A stretch of DNA of 64,000 nt from RH-AL1 sp965277735. Lineage in GTDB: Bacteria; Pseudomonadota; Alphaproteobacteria; Rhizobiales; Beijerinckiaceae. This document shows, in pieces, positions 43,991 through 52,184 of this stretch. The stretch lies in contig CBDIDO010000003.1 in assembly GCA_965277735.1 (NCBI GenBank), positions 1,116,001-1,180,000 on the forward strand. The letters are read 5' to 3'. Made by a program: the position numbers and the translations under genes. The notes beneath the pieces were generated by a model that saw only the letters and a program-made list of their open reading frames with translations, was not told the DNA's origin and did not search any database. Position 1 is the first letter of the stretch; every line of letters starts with the position of its first letter.

Positions 43991-45153
43991 ATGCATTTCG
44001 GGCTGTTCTCGAACGGGATACGCCGTCACACGTCGGCGGCTCGGAGCTACGACGAGGATATCGCGGAGATTGTTCTCGCCGACGAGCTAGGGTTCCGGGA
44101 TGCCTATATCAGCGAGCATCACGGTGAGCCCGCTATGTCGGAACCGTCGACACGTTTCCCGCACCTGAATTGCTGATTTGCAAAGCAGCCGCCGTCACGA
44201 AGCGGATCCGGATGGGCGCTGCCGTCAAACTGATACATCTGCATCATCCCGTCGACGTCGCGATCAACGCGGCCGTCACCGACCACCTGCTCGGCGAGGG
44301 CCGCTTCATCTTCGGCTTCGGGACGGGCTTCGCGTCACCCTTGTTCTCGAACGAGCGTGGGCTGTCGTTCGAGGATCGGCAGGCCAGGATGATGGAATGT
44401 CTAGAGATGGTGCGCCGATGCTGGAGCGAGCACGAGCCGTTCGATCTCGATGGCCGCTTCTGGCAAGGCCGCGGGATCGTCGCGTTGCCCAAACCCGTCG
44501 ACCACGCCGCGATGCCGATCGCTGTTGCGTCGAGTGCCGAGCCGATGATCCAACTGGCCGCGGAACGCGGCTACATCCTGCTGTCGTCCTTCGTCGAATC
44601 GGCTGCGGCAATCCGGCGGAAGGGCGAAATCTACACCGCGCACGCGCGCGAAGCCGGCCGCCCCGATCCGCTCGAGTGCATGACGGTCGCCCGCGCGATC
44701 TACGTCGCCGACAGCCGCGAGGCCGCGATCGAGGATCTGCGAGAGGCGGTCGCCTTCGAGGTCGGCATCCAGGCGAAGCGGGGCTTTTTGGCTCACCTCA
44801 AGAAGACGTTCGGCCTCGACGTACCCGACGACGAAACCGCAATCGACCACCTCGTCGGCGCCGGCATCTACATCGTCGGCGATGCCGATCATGTCACAAA
44901 AGAAATTCTAGCGTTCCAAGCGCGCATCGGTCTTCCAGTTGCTGGCCTGCAGGTCCTTTGCGGCGCGAACGAGCGCACGCATCGCGCGGACCGCGACGTC
45001 GTGGCGGCGTCCGGGGGCTTCGGCACGCTTCTCCTCGTCGTCGGCAAGGATTGGGCTTCGCGAGAGAAGCGGTTTCGCTCCATGCGCCTCTTCATGGAAC
45101 TAGTCGCACCTGCGATCCGCTTCGCCCTCGGCGCGCGAGGTCAAGCTTCGTGA
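43991..45153 (+). pseudogene. LLM-class (luciferase-like) flavin monooxygenase, one frameshift
   Basis: The N-terminal part from the ATG at 43991 reads MHFGLFSNG and DAYISEHHGEP, and ends early at 44176. A second frame from about 44150 continues DTFPAPELLICKAAAVTKRI and then a full luciferase-like barrel (GRFIFGFGTGFASPLFSNER) to 45153. Joining them needs one extra base near 44148 (CCC expected, CC found). With that change the protein would be about 387 residues, a normal length. It could be a sequencing error, so the gene may be intact in the organism. Substrate unknown; F420- or FMN-dependent oxidation is usual. Confidence 0.8.
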
Positions 45154-45158
45154 AAGCA

Positions 45159-45192
45159 AGACAGGACCTGCAGGGGGCTGCCGATCCTGTCT
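45159..45192. terminator. candidate bidirectional terminator
   Basis: AGACAGGA (45159-45166) and TCCTGTCT (45185-45192) form 8-base inverted arms around an 18-base loop, followed on the plus strand by CTTCT. The hairpin lies between convergent genes ending at 45153 and 45223. Confidence 0.5.
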
Positions 45193-45222
45193 CTTCTGCG
45201 GCCACAAAAAGGACTTTTCCGA

Positions 45223-45477
45223 TCACTGCGTGGCGGGCGTGACCTGCTGCACCGGTCCCTGTCCGGCATTCGTGGGGCGCCGCTGAGATCCAACCGCGGT
45301 CGCAGCCGCCGGAGGCGCAGTGGGGGACACCGTACTTGCGGATGTATGCGACCGCGGTTGGACTGTGTTGCCGCCGATGCCCTCGCCCGTGACGCCGGCG
45401 GTGCCGGTCTGAGCGAGGCTCATCGTCGGGACGGCGAAGAGCGTCAGAACGAGGGCAAATGCCGCTTTCTGCATCAT
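45223..45477 (-). CDS. small exported protein (84 aa)
   Basis: This 84-residue frame starts MMQKAAFALVLTLFAVPTMS with cleavage likely after SLAQ, leaving a Thr/Gly/Pro/Ala-rich, probably disordered periplasmic protein. AAGGA lies about 6 bases before the start. It stands directly downstream of the SphA-like gene on the same strand; the second SphA-like copy also has a different small exported protein behind it. Family not recognised. Confidence 0.55.
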   Translation of the reverse strand: MMQKAAFALVLTLFAVPTMSLAQTGTAGVTGEGIGGNTVQPRSHTSASTVSPTAPPAAATAVGSQRRPTNAGQGPVQQVTPATQ

Positions 45478-45573
45478 GATTCCTTGGTTTGACCTTTTGC
45501 TTCGGGGACACGCCCCGCGGAGGAGATCAAGTCGGGACACGTAAAAGCGTTCCCCGTCCAGCCAAGCCGCGGT

Positions 45574-46732
45574 GCCATCCCTTTCAGGATGGTTCGTGTC
45601 AGAACAGTTTGCGAGCGGCGGATATGACGATGGTCGTGGCGTTGTAGTTGTTCTGATGGTAGACGGGGAAGAGGGCCTTGATCTTGTATGTGGCTTCGGT
45701 GACGGGGTCGTCGTAGGCGAGGACGGGACCGACATCGATCTTGGCGTAGATGTCACCGCCGGGTGCGACGAGGGCGTTGGCGGTGTTGTGGTCGCCGTTG
45801 AGCTGCTGGGCGTAATCGCCGGCGATGCCGCCTTGGAAGTGGCCGATGCGCTGTGTCAGCGAATAATCGAGGTCGATCAGGTTGCCGCCCTGGTAGCCGG
45901 AGATGGCGTTGCGGCGGTTGGTATCGAAGAAGAAGCGGGTGCTGATCTCGGTGCCGTCGCCGATCGACAGCCAAGTCGGCTTTGTGAGGTAGGTGAAGGC
46001 GACGTTGGGAATGGTGATGAAGGTGTTCTTGCCGGGATTGGCGAAGTTGTCGACGTTGTAGTTGCCGAGCGGGATCTCGGCCGACAGGGCGAAGGCGCCG
46101 GTGAGGCCGTACTTCAGCTTGGGATTGTCGCCGGGCGTGGCGCCGTACTGACCGAGGTATTTGCTGGCGAAGAAGATGTCGGAGAAGCTGTCCTGCAGGC
46201 CGCGAGCATTGCCGTGGAGGAAGCTGCCGTTCACGGTGAGCGCCTGATGCTCGAAGATGTAGTTGAACTGGAACGACGAGGCGATCTTGAAGCCGAAGGG
46301 CTTCCAGGGATATTCGTAGAGGAAGCCGGCGCCGAGGATCTGCGCGTAGAGAAAGGCGGGATTGGCGGTGGCGGATAGGTTGCCGTTTTGATCGCGGTAG
46401 TAGGGCGAGTTGGACAACACCCCGGCAAGGCCGCCGTAGAGGCCGGGTTCCGGTGGTAGGTAGGCCTGGCGGATGTCGGTGCCGCCGAGCGGGGCGCCGT
46501 AGACGCCGCCTTCGACGGCATGCGCGGCGGAGGCCGAGAAGAGCGTGATGGCGGCGCCCATTGTGGCAACGAGCCACGTCGCGCGCGGCGTCTCGCTCGT
46601 CTCGATGCAAACCTGATCCGACTTCATGGCACACCCCTCCGCGCCAGCTAAACTCTTGCGGGATCAGTGGTTCCACGCCCCCTCCCGCACAGTCGTCACG
46701 AAAAGGAAATCTATCCGCTAGGCGATCAAAGC
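45574..46732. repeat. direct repeat, copy 1 (1159 bp)
   Basis: This segment recurs in the same orientation at 57398-58556, offset by 11824 bases, with no difference found by eye. Identity starts at GCCATCC in front of a CCATCC/GGATGG hairpin (45575-45592) and ends at GATCAAAGC before the flanks diverge. The repeat holds the whole SphA-like gene with its upstream region. Lack of mutations implies a recent duplication or gene conversion. Confidence 0.92.
45599..46627 (-). CDS. SphA-like/phenol MetA-pathway outer-membrane protein, copy 1
   Basis: This 342-residue protein has a signal region ending near ASAAHAVEGG, followed by beta-strand-rich sequence ending in a terminal strand with aromatic last residue (VISAARKLF), typical of outer-membrane beta barrels of the SphA/phenol MetA-deg group found with aromatic or steroid catabolism genes. 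It probably lets hydrophobic substrates across the outer membrane. It is identical to the protein at 57423-58451. A GGAGG box lies about 7 bases before the ATG. Confidence 0.85.
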   Translation of the reverse strand: MKSDQVCIETSETPRATWLVATMGAAITLFSASAAHAVEGGVYGAPLGGTDIRQAYLPPEPGLYGGLAGVLSNSPYYRDQNGNLSATANPAFLYAQILGAGFLYEYPWKPFGFKIASSFQFNYIFEHQALTVNGSFLHGNARGLQDSFSDIFFASKYLGQYGATPGDNPKLKYGLTGAFALSAEIPLGNYNVDNFANPGKNTFITIPNVAFTYLTKPTWLSIGDGTEISTRFFFDTNRRNAISGYQGGNLIDLDYSLTQRIGHFQGGIAGDYAQQLNGDHNTANALVAPGGDIYAKIDVGPVLAYDDPVTEATYKIKALFPVYHQNNYNATTIVISAARKLF

Positions 46733-47017
46733 ATTGCGGATGGATATATTTCGAGCACGGACGTTCGAAGCTTCAGCAACGGCGGCGTTTTAAGTATAAA
46801 TTTTCAGCAGCCGGGCCTTCAGGCGACGTTCTACAGAGTAGGGGTGCGCGCAGGCTGCGTCGCGTCGGCCTGTGCAATGTCTGCGCGTGTTGGCGACGCG
46901 CGGCACCGCCGACCGCCGAGCGCCCGACAACGCATAACAGCTAGGCCCGACCCGAAAATATTCCGCACCCGCGATCCTGGTTAGCTTCCGGCATCTGCAA
47001 AGCGGTGGGTCGAGGAC

Positions 47018-47794
47018 TTGGATCTAGGTTTGAAGGATCGTCTGGCGGTCGTGGCGGGGGGAACCGCCGGGATCGGTCGCGCGACCACGCTGGCTCTGGC
47101 ATTGGAAGGATGTCGCGTCGTCGCCGTGAGCCGCGGCGGCGCTGATGCCGAGGCTCTGCGCGTTGTCGCGTCGGGACGGATTCATACGCTTGCCGCCGAT
47201 CTGTCGACACCAGACGGCATCGAGCGGCTCGGCGCCGGCATGGCGTCGTTCGGCGTGCCGGACATTCTCGTGAACAGCATCGGCAATGCGCAGGGAGGTC
47301 TCTTCTGGACGCTCCCCGACGAGGTGTGGGCGCAAAGCTTCGATCTCAAGGTCATGGGAGTGATCCGCCTGCTGCGCCTCTTCGTTCCGCAGATGGTCGA
47401 ACTCGGGCGTGGCCGTATCGTAAACGTCGTCGGCAACAACGGACGCCAGCCCGGGGCCCGCTTCCTGCCCGGCTCGGCGGCCAATGCGGCGCTTCTCGCG
47501 GTCACCAAGGGGCTCGCCGACGAGGTCGCGCAATCGGGCGTCACCATCAACGCGATCAATCCCGGGCCGACCCGTACCCGCCGCTGGACCGGCATGATGA
47601 CGGCGGCAGCTGCGTCGAGCGGGCGTGCCGCGACCGACATCGAGGCCGAGCACATCGCCGGCATACCGGTCGGCCGGCTCAGCGAGCCGGAGGAGATCGC
47701 ACGCTACATCCTGTTCCTCTGCTCGCCACTGAGCACGGCCGCGACGGGTACGTCGATCACCATCGATGGTGGCGCCACCCGCGCCATCGCCTGA
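47018..47794 (+). CDS. short-chain dehydrogenase/reductase lacking the YxxxK motif
   Basis: This 258-residue protein has the SDR cofactor motif GGTAGIG near residue 14 and the NSIG motif. The usual Ser and Tyr-x3-Lys are replaced: the region reads NVVGNNGRQPG and PGSAANAALLAVTKG, so Tyr is absent and Lys is Asn. The start is a TTG at 47018 just behind a GAGG. Such divergent SDRs often act in aromatic or terpene catabolism, sometimes as decarboxylating or non-redox enzymes. First gene of a plus-strand run that continues to 50964. Confidence 0.8.
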   Translation: MDLGLKDRLAVVAGGTAGIGRATTLALALEGCRVVAVSRGGADAEALRVVASGRIHTLAADLSTPDGIERLGAGMASFGVPDILVNSIGNAQGGLFWTLPDEVWAQSFDLKVMGVIRLLRLFVPQMVELGRGRIVNVVGNNGRQPGARFLPGSAANAALLAVTKGLADEVAQSGVTINAINPGPTRTRRWTGMMTAAAASSGRAATDIEAEHIAGIPVGRLSEPEEIARYILFLCSPLSTAATGTSITIDGGATRAIA

Positions 47795-47819
47795 TCCCGA
47801 CGTCGAAAGGAGCATTCCC

Positions 47820-48704
47820 CTGTCAAACCCCCGCATTCCCTATCGACTTCGGTCGGGCGCCGGCTTGCCGCTTCTCGAGGGGAAGCGACTGATAGTTCAG
47901 CTCATCGTCAACATCGAGGCTTGGCGCTTCGACCAGAAGATGCCGCGCACGATCGTGTCGCCGCCGCAAGGCGTCGAGCAGATCCCCGACGTCCCGAACT
48001 TCTGCTGGGCGGAATACGGCATGCGTGTCGGCATGGTGCGTCTCTTCGACGAGCTCGGCGCGCGTGGCCTTCCCGCCGGCGCCAGCATCAACGCCGGCGT
48101 CATCGACCTCTATCCGGATTGCGCCGCGGCGGCGCGCGACGCCGGATGGGAGTTCATCGGACACGGCATGTTCCAGCGCATGATCCAGGGCGACGCGGAC
48201 GAGCGCGGCGTCATCGACGCTTCGCTGGCCAAGATCGCGGCCTTCACCGGCACGCGGCCACGCGGCTGGCTCAGCCCCGGCCTGCGTCAGAGCCTCGCGA
48301 CGCCCGATATCCTCGTCGATTGCGGGGTCGAGTACACGTTCGACTGGCCGCTCGACGACGTCCCGAACCGGATGACGACGAGTTCTGGCAGGCTGGTCGC
48401 GCTGCCCTACGCGCAGGACCTGAACGACAGCATCATCTACGCGGTCGAGCGGCATGCGACCGGCGAGTTCCAGAATCGCTTGAAGCGCAGCCTCGCCTCC
48501 TACGATCACGATCAGGGTCCGCGGGTGATCTCGATGGGTCTCCATCCGCATCTGATCGCCGTGCCGCATCGCATGGACGAGCTCCGTGCCATGCTCGACC
48601 TCCTGCAAGGACGTGCCGATACGATTTTCGTGACGCCCGCCAAGACCATGGATTGGTTTCTCACGGCGGCCGCCGAAAACGCGAGGGTCAAGATCCATGC
48701 CTGA
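47820..48704 (+). CDS. polysaccharide deacetylase family protein (PuuE-like), likely CTG start
   Basis: The NodB-type fold is recognised from VNIEAWRFDQ (N-x-E-x-W in place of the usual DD), FIGHGMFQRM with one metal His, GWLSPGLR and MGLHPHL with two more His near the C-terminus. This set is like the PuuE allantoinase group, which opens ring amides and not polysaccharides. The only start with a good GGAG box 7 bases upstream is CTG at 47820 (294 residues); an ATG at 47766 lies in the SDR gene. A sister gene is at 58675. It may hydrolyse a cyclic amide or imide (inference). Confidence 0.83.
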   Translation: MSNPRIPYRLRSGAGLPLLEGKRLIVQLIVNIEAWRFDQKMPRTIVSPPQGVEQIPDVPNFCWAEYGMRVGMVRLFDELGARGLPAGASINAGVIDLYPDCAAAARDAGWEFIGHGMFQRMIQGDADERGVIDASLAKIAAFTGTRPRGWLSPGLRQSLATPDILVDCGVEYTFDWPLDDVPNRMTTSSGRLVALPYAQDLNDSIIYAVERHATGEFQNRLKRSLASYDHDQGPRVISMGLHPHLIAVPHRMDELRAMLDLLQGRADTIFVTPAKTMDWFLTAAAENARVKIHA

Positions 48705-49440
48705 CATCTGCGGCTACCGGGGCAAGATCGGTATCGTTCTGCCGTCGACGAACACGGTGATCGAATCGGACTACGGCGCGATCCATCTCCCAGGCCTAAG
48801 CAACCATACGGCGCGCCTCATGATCGTCGAGCGCCCGCTGAACAGCGAGGAGGCCTTCATCGCGCATGTCGAGGCGATGCGGGCTGGTATCTCGGACGCT
48901 GTCGATCGCGTCGTCACGTGTCGACCCAATCACCTCATCATGGGCGTGGCGCTCGAGGCCTTCTGGGGTGGCGTCGAGACTGCGACGAAGCTTCAGACCG
49001 ATCTCGAGGTGAAGTCGGGCCTGGGCGTGTCGATGGGCGGGAGTGCCACCGTCGCCGCTCTCGAGGCGTTCGGCGCCCGCCGGATCGCGGTCCTGACGCC
49101 CCACATGCCGCGCGGGGACGAGATGGTGCGCCTCTATCTCGAGCAGGCGGGATACGATGTTGTCAAGCTCATCGGCCTGAAGCGCGGTTCTGCTCTCGCG
49201 ATCGCGACGACCACGAAGGACGAGCTGCGGACGGCACTGCACGAGCTGGCGACGGCGGATGTGCAAGCGATCATCCAGGTCGGAACGAACCTTCCGATGA
49301 AGGACATGGGAGTCGCCGCCGAGCGTTGGCTCGGCAAGCCGGTCCTCTGCATCAATCCCGTCACCTACTGGGACGCGCTGCGCCGCATCGGGATCAACGA
49401 CAGGATCTACGGCCACGGCTCGCTTCTCGAGAGGTTCTGA
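48697..49440 (+). CDS. Asp/Glu racemase superfamily protein (maleate isomerase/arylmalonate decarboxylase-like)
   Basis: This 247-residue protein begins GYRGKIGIVLPSTNTVIESD, the hallmark of the maleate isomerase group, and has candidate catalytic cysteines in VVTCRPNHL and GKPVLCINP. Members isomerise, racemise or decarboxylate small diacids. It overlaps the deacetylase gene by 8 bases and is followed 2 bases later by an AtzG-like gene. Together with amidase and ring-amide hydrolase genes this fits a nitrogen-heterocycle route ending in maleate-type acids (inference). Confidence 0.85.
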   Translation: MPDICGYRGKIGIVLPSTNTVIESDYGAIHLPGLSNHTARLMIVERPLNSEEAFIAHVEAMRAGISDAVDRVVTCRPNHLIMGVALEAFWGGVETATKLQTDLEVKSGLGVSMGGSATVAALEAFGARRIAVLTPHMPRGDEMVRLYLEQAGYDVVKLIGLKRGSALAIATTTKDELRTALHELATADVQAIIQVGTNLPMKDMGVAAERWLGKPVLCINPVTYWDALRRIGINDRIYGHGSLLERF

Positions 49441-49442
49441 CG

Positions 49443-49628
49443 ATGGACCTACACCTGGAGGCCGAGGCGCGGAGGCTGGGTCTCGGCCGACTCGTCGAGC
49501 TCTTCCCGGACGATGTCGAGGCGGCGGCGCGCAGGGTCGAGCGGCAGCGCCAGGAGCTCGATCCGCCGAGGGATGTCGCCTGCGAGCCGTGGCCGCCGAT
49601 GCGATGCGCCGATGACGCTCGGCCCTGA
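49443..49628 (+). CDS. AtzG-like small amidase subunit (61 aa)
   Basis: This 61-residue helical protein (EAEARRLGLGRLVELFPDDV, then RRVERQRQEL) resembles AtzG/DUF4089 proteins, which bind and stabilise the AtzE-type amidase in the way GatC binds GatA. It precedes and overlaps an amidase gene by 17 bases, the standard arrangement for such a pair. The ATG at 49443 lies 2 bases after the stop of the racemase gene. Confidence 0.7.
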   Translation: MDLHLEAEARRLGLGRLVELFPDDVEAAARRVERQRQELDPPRDVACEPWPPMRCADDARP

Positions 49629-50964
49629 TGCCAGCGTCATCGACGTGCTGGCCAGCTTCAGGGCGAGCACGTCAACGCCGAGCGCCTATCTCGAATCGCT
49701 CCTGGCCCGCATCGCCGCGGACGACGCGCGCATCCATGCCTTCGTCAGCCTCGATCCCGATGAGGCGCGGGTCGCGGCGCAGGCGGCCGATGCGGCCTAC
49801 GCGCGCGGCACTGCACTACGCCCTCTTGAAGGCGTGCCGATCGGCGTCAAGGACGTCATCGACGTCAACGGCATGGCGACGACCTGTCATTCCCGCATCC
49901 GGCTTGATCACCGAGCTTCGGCCGATGCGGCCTGCGTGGCGGCGCTTCGCCGTGACGGCGCGATCATTCTCGGAAAGACGTCGACGCACGAGTTCGCGCT
50001 CGGCGGCCCGGCCTTCGACCTCCCGTTTCCGCCGTCGCGCAATCCCTGGGACCTTTCGTTGCATCCCGGAGGATCGTCGTCGGGGACGGCCGCCGGGGTC
50101 GCCGCGGGGTTTTTTCCCGCGGGACTCGGCACCGATACCGGTGGCTCCGTCCGCCATCCGGCGAGCGCCTGCGGGCTCGTCGGCCTGAAGCCGACTTACG
50201 ACACAATCTCGCGTAAAGGCATTTTTCCGCTTGCCTTCTCGCTCGATCACGTCGGGGCCATCTCGCGGACGGTCCGGGACGCGGCCTTGCTCTGTGATCG
50301 GATGTCGGGCGAGTTCACGGCCGCGGCGCGCGACATCGGCCGATCCATCGAGGGCCTTCGCGTCGGCTACGTTCGGCACTTTCACGAAGACGACGTCCCG
50401 GCCGACGCGGACATCGCCGCGGGCCTGGACAATGGGGCGGATCGGCTCCGGCAGGCGGGCGTCGAGGTGCGAGATGTGCGCCTTCCGCACCTTCGCTCCT
50501 TCGCGGCGTGCAACCGCATCCTTCTGCAAGCCGAAGCGATTGCGGTGCACGGCAGCTGGCTGCGAGAGAGGCCTGAGGATTACTGCGCCTTGAGCAGGAA
50601 GAGCCTCGTCGCCGGCGCCTTTCTCAGCGCCGAGGATTTGGTGCAGGCGCAGCGGCGTCGCCGGCAGCTGATCGCGGCCGTCAACGCGGTGTTTCGCGAC
50701 GTCGACGTACTGCTGACAGCAAGCTCGATGGAGTTTCCCTGCGCCATCGACGATGCCAGCGAGATCGAGCGCAGCTACGGACGGCAGGCGCGGACGCCGT
50801 TCAACGTCACCGGCAACCCGGCGATCGTGCTTCCGGGCACGCCTTCCGCGCGGGGACTGCCCACGTCGCTCCAGATCGTCGCTCGCCCCTATGACGAGGC
50901 CACGGCCTGCCGTGTCGCGAGCGCCGTGGAGCTGACCTACGTGCCTCCTCCGTTCGCGCGCTGA
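49612..50964 (+). CDS. amidase signature family enzyme (AtzE/GatA-like)
   Basis: This 450-residue protein has the amidase Ser-cisSer-Lys triad: Lys in GVPIGVKDVID, cis-Ser in HPGGSSSGTAAGV and the nucleophile Ser in GTDTGGSVRHPA. The pair with an AtzG-like subunit suggests an AtzE-type amidase acting on a small amide or N-carboxy compound, not tRNA amidation. It probably frees ammonia from the product of the ring-opening deacetylase-like enzyme (inference). It converges on the ABC binding-protein gene with 7 bases between. Confidence 0.9.
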   Translation: MTLGPDASVIDVLASFRASTSTPSAYLESLLARIAADDARIHAFVSLDPDEARVAAQAADAAYARGTALRPLEGVPIGVKDVIDVNGMATTCHSRIRLDHRASADAACVAALRRDGAIILGKTSTHEFALGGPAFDLPFPPSRNPWDLSLHPGGSSSGTAAGVAAGFFPAGLGTDTGGSVRHPASACGLVGLKPTYDTISRKGIFPLAFSLDHVGAISRTVRDAALLCDRMSGEFTAAARDIGRSIEGLRVGYVRHFHEDDVPADADIAAGLDNGADRLRQAGVEVRDVRLPHLRSFAACNRILLQAEAIAVHGSWLRERPEDYCALSRKSLVAGAFLSAEDLVQAQRRRRQLIAAVNAVFRDVDVLLTASSMEFPCAIDDASEIERSYGRQARTPFNVTGNPAIVLPGTPSARGLPTSLQIVARPYDEATACRVASAVELTYVPPPFAR

Positions 50965-50971
50965 AGCGATT

Positions 50972-51979
50972 TCAGGGCGACCGCTTCGCGGCGGCGGCGT
51001 CGACCAGGCTCTCGTCGATCATCGGGCCGATCGACTCAGCGGCGGCGGGCGCGAGCCGCTTGTTCTGCACGTGGATCTCGGCTTGGTGACGCAGGCTCGG
51101 CAGATATTTCGCGATCTGCAGGTTGGGCTCGAAATAGGGGAAGGCGATCTCCTCGATGGTGGCAGGCGCCATCTTGAAGCGCTTCGTCAGGATCGCGATG
51201 TTCTCAGCGGTCTTCCAGTTGCCCGGCTGCAGGTCGCGGGCCGCGCGCGAAAGCGCCCGCAACGCCCGGACGGCGGTCTCGTGGCGCGTCCGGATGAACG
51301 CGCCGCTGAAGACGAGGGCCGTCCCGAGATCGCCGATGGCGACGGCGGAATCCGGCGCGTCCAGCACGGCGATACCGCGCATGACCGCCTCGGTCGCGAA
51401 CGGCTCGCCGAGGATGGCGGCGTCGACCGCCTTGTTTTGCAGGGCGACGAGCGTCTCCGGCAGCCCGATCGAGACGCACCGCACGTCGCTCAGCTTCATG
51501 CCGTTCTTCTGGAGCAGGAGCGTGAGCTTGTATTCGATGCTCGCACCCGGCGCATTGGTCGAGATCGGCCGACCCCGCAGGTCCTTGATGCTACGGACGG
51601 TGCCCGCATCCCACAGGTCTTTTCGGATGACGAGCGGCGTCAGCGTGGTCGGCGCCGGATGAACGGCCATCGAGGCGACGATCTTGAAGTCGAGACCTCG
51701 ATATCCCGCGTTAAAGAGTGACACGCCCGTCGCCGTTGCGCCGATGTCGCTTTGCCCGTTCGCCGTCATCGACACGGAATCGGTCGCCAACGGCGTCGAC
51801 TGGATCACCGGCTCGATACCTTCGTCGCGGAAATAGCCCTTGTCGATGGCCACGTAGACCGGCGCGAAGGCGAGCGTCGGCGTGAGTGTGATGGTGACCT
51901 TGTCGAGCGCGGCCGCCGAGGCCGGCACGACATCGGTCCAGATGAGCAACGCCACGAGAGCCAGCATCAGGCATCGCAT
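50972..51979 (-). CDS. ABC transporter periplasmic binding protein (SsuA/NMT1 type)
   Basis: This 335-residue protein starts MRCLMLALVALLIWTD, a signal peptide cleaved near ASA. The type II binding fold of nitrate/sulfonate/THI5-like proteins follows: AIDKGYFRDEGIEPV, DIGATATG, GRPISTNAPGASIEYKL, and DAAILGEPFATEA. It works with the ATPase at 53395 and permease at 54300. It is the intact paralogue of the scrambled gene at 42896-43839, which shares long near-identical stretches such as GEPFAT and PSLRHQAE. Ligand unknown; probably the substrate of the neighbouring pathway. Confidence 0.88.
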   Translation of the reverse strand: MRCLMLALVALLIWTDVVPASAAALDKVTITLTPTLAFAPVYVAIDKGYFRDEGIEPVIQSTPLATDSVSMTANGQSDIGATATGVSLFNAGYRGLDFKIVASMAVHPAPTTLTPLVIRKDLWDAGTVRSIKDLRGRPISTNAPGASIEYKLTLLLQKNGMKLSDVRCVSIGLPETLVALQNKAVDAAILGEPFATEAVMRGIAVLDAPDSAVAIGDLGTALVFSGAFIRTRHETAVRALRALSRAARDLQPGNWKTAENIAILTKRFKMAPATIEEIAFPYFEPNLQIAKYLPSLRHQAEIHVQNKRLAPAAAESIGPMIDESLVDAAAAKRSP

Positions 51980-52184
51980 CGAGTCATCGCCTTCCTAGCG
52001 GGATTTTGCCGCGTCTCGCCGAAGGCGCTCAGTCTTCGGCACCGCAACGATCGGCGCTCGAGAGACCATACGCATCGCGTCCAGTCCATGCACCAATTGC
52101 AACATCAGTTATGCCGGATCCACGCGTAGGCAGGCGTTTTGCTGCCCCGTAACCTCCCTCCAACGACGGAAGGAGCGTGCGGTT

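Noticed and set aside
45572..46378. Long plus-strand frame rich in Val/Gly/Glu across each SphA-like gene
   Set aside because: Low-complexity shadow of the outer-membrane protein gene; it occurs in both repeat copies only because the DNA is duplicated.
47820..48704. Chitin or peptidoglycan deacetylase
   Set aside because: Canonical DD motif is missing, there is no signal peptide, and the neighbours are small-molecule catabolic enzymes.
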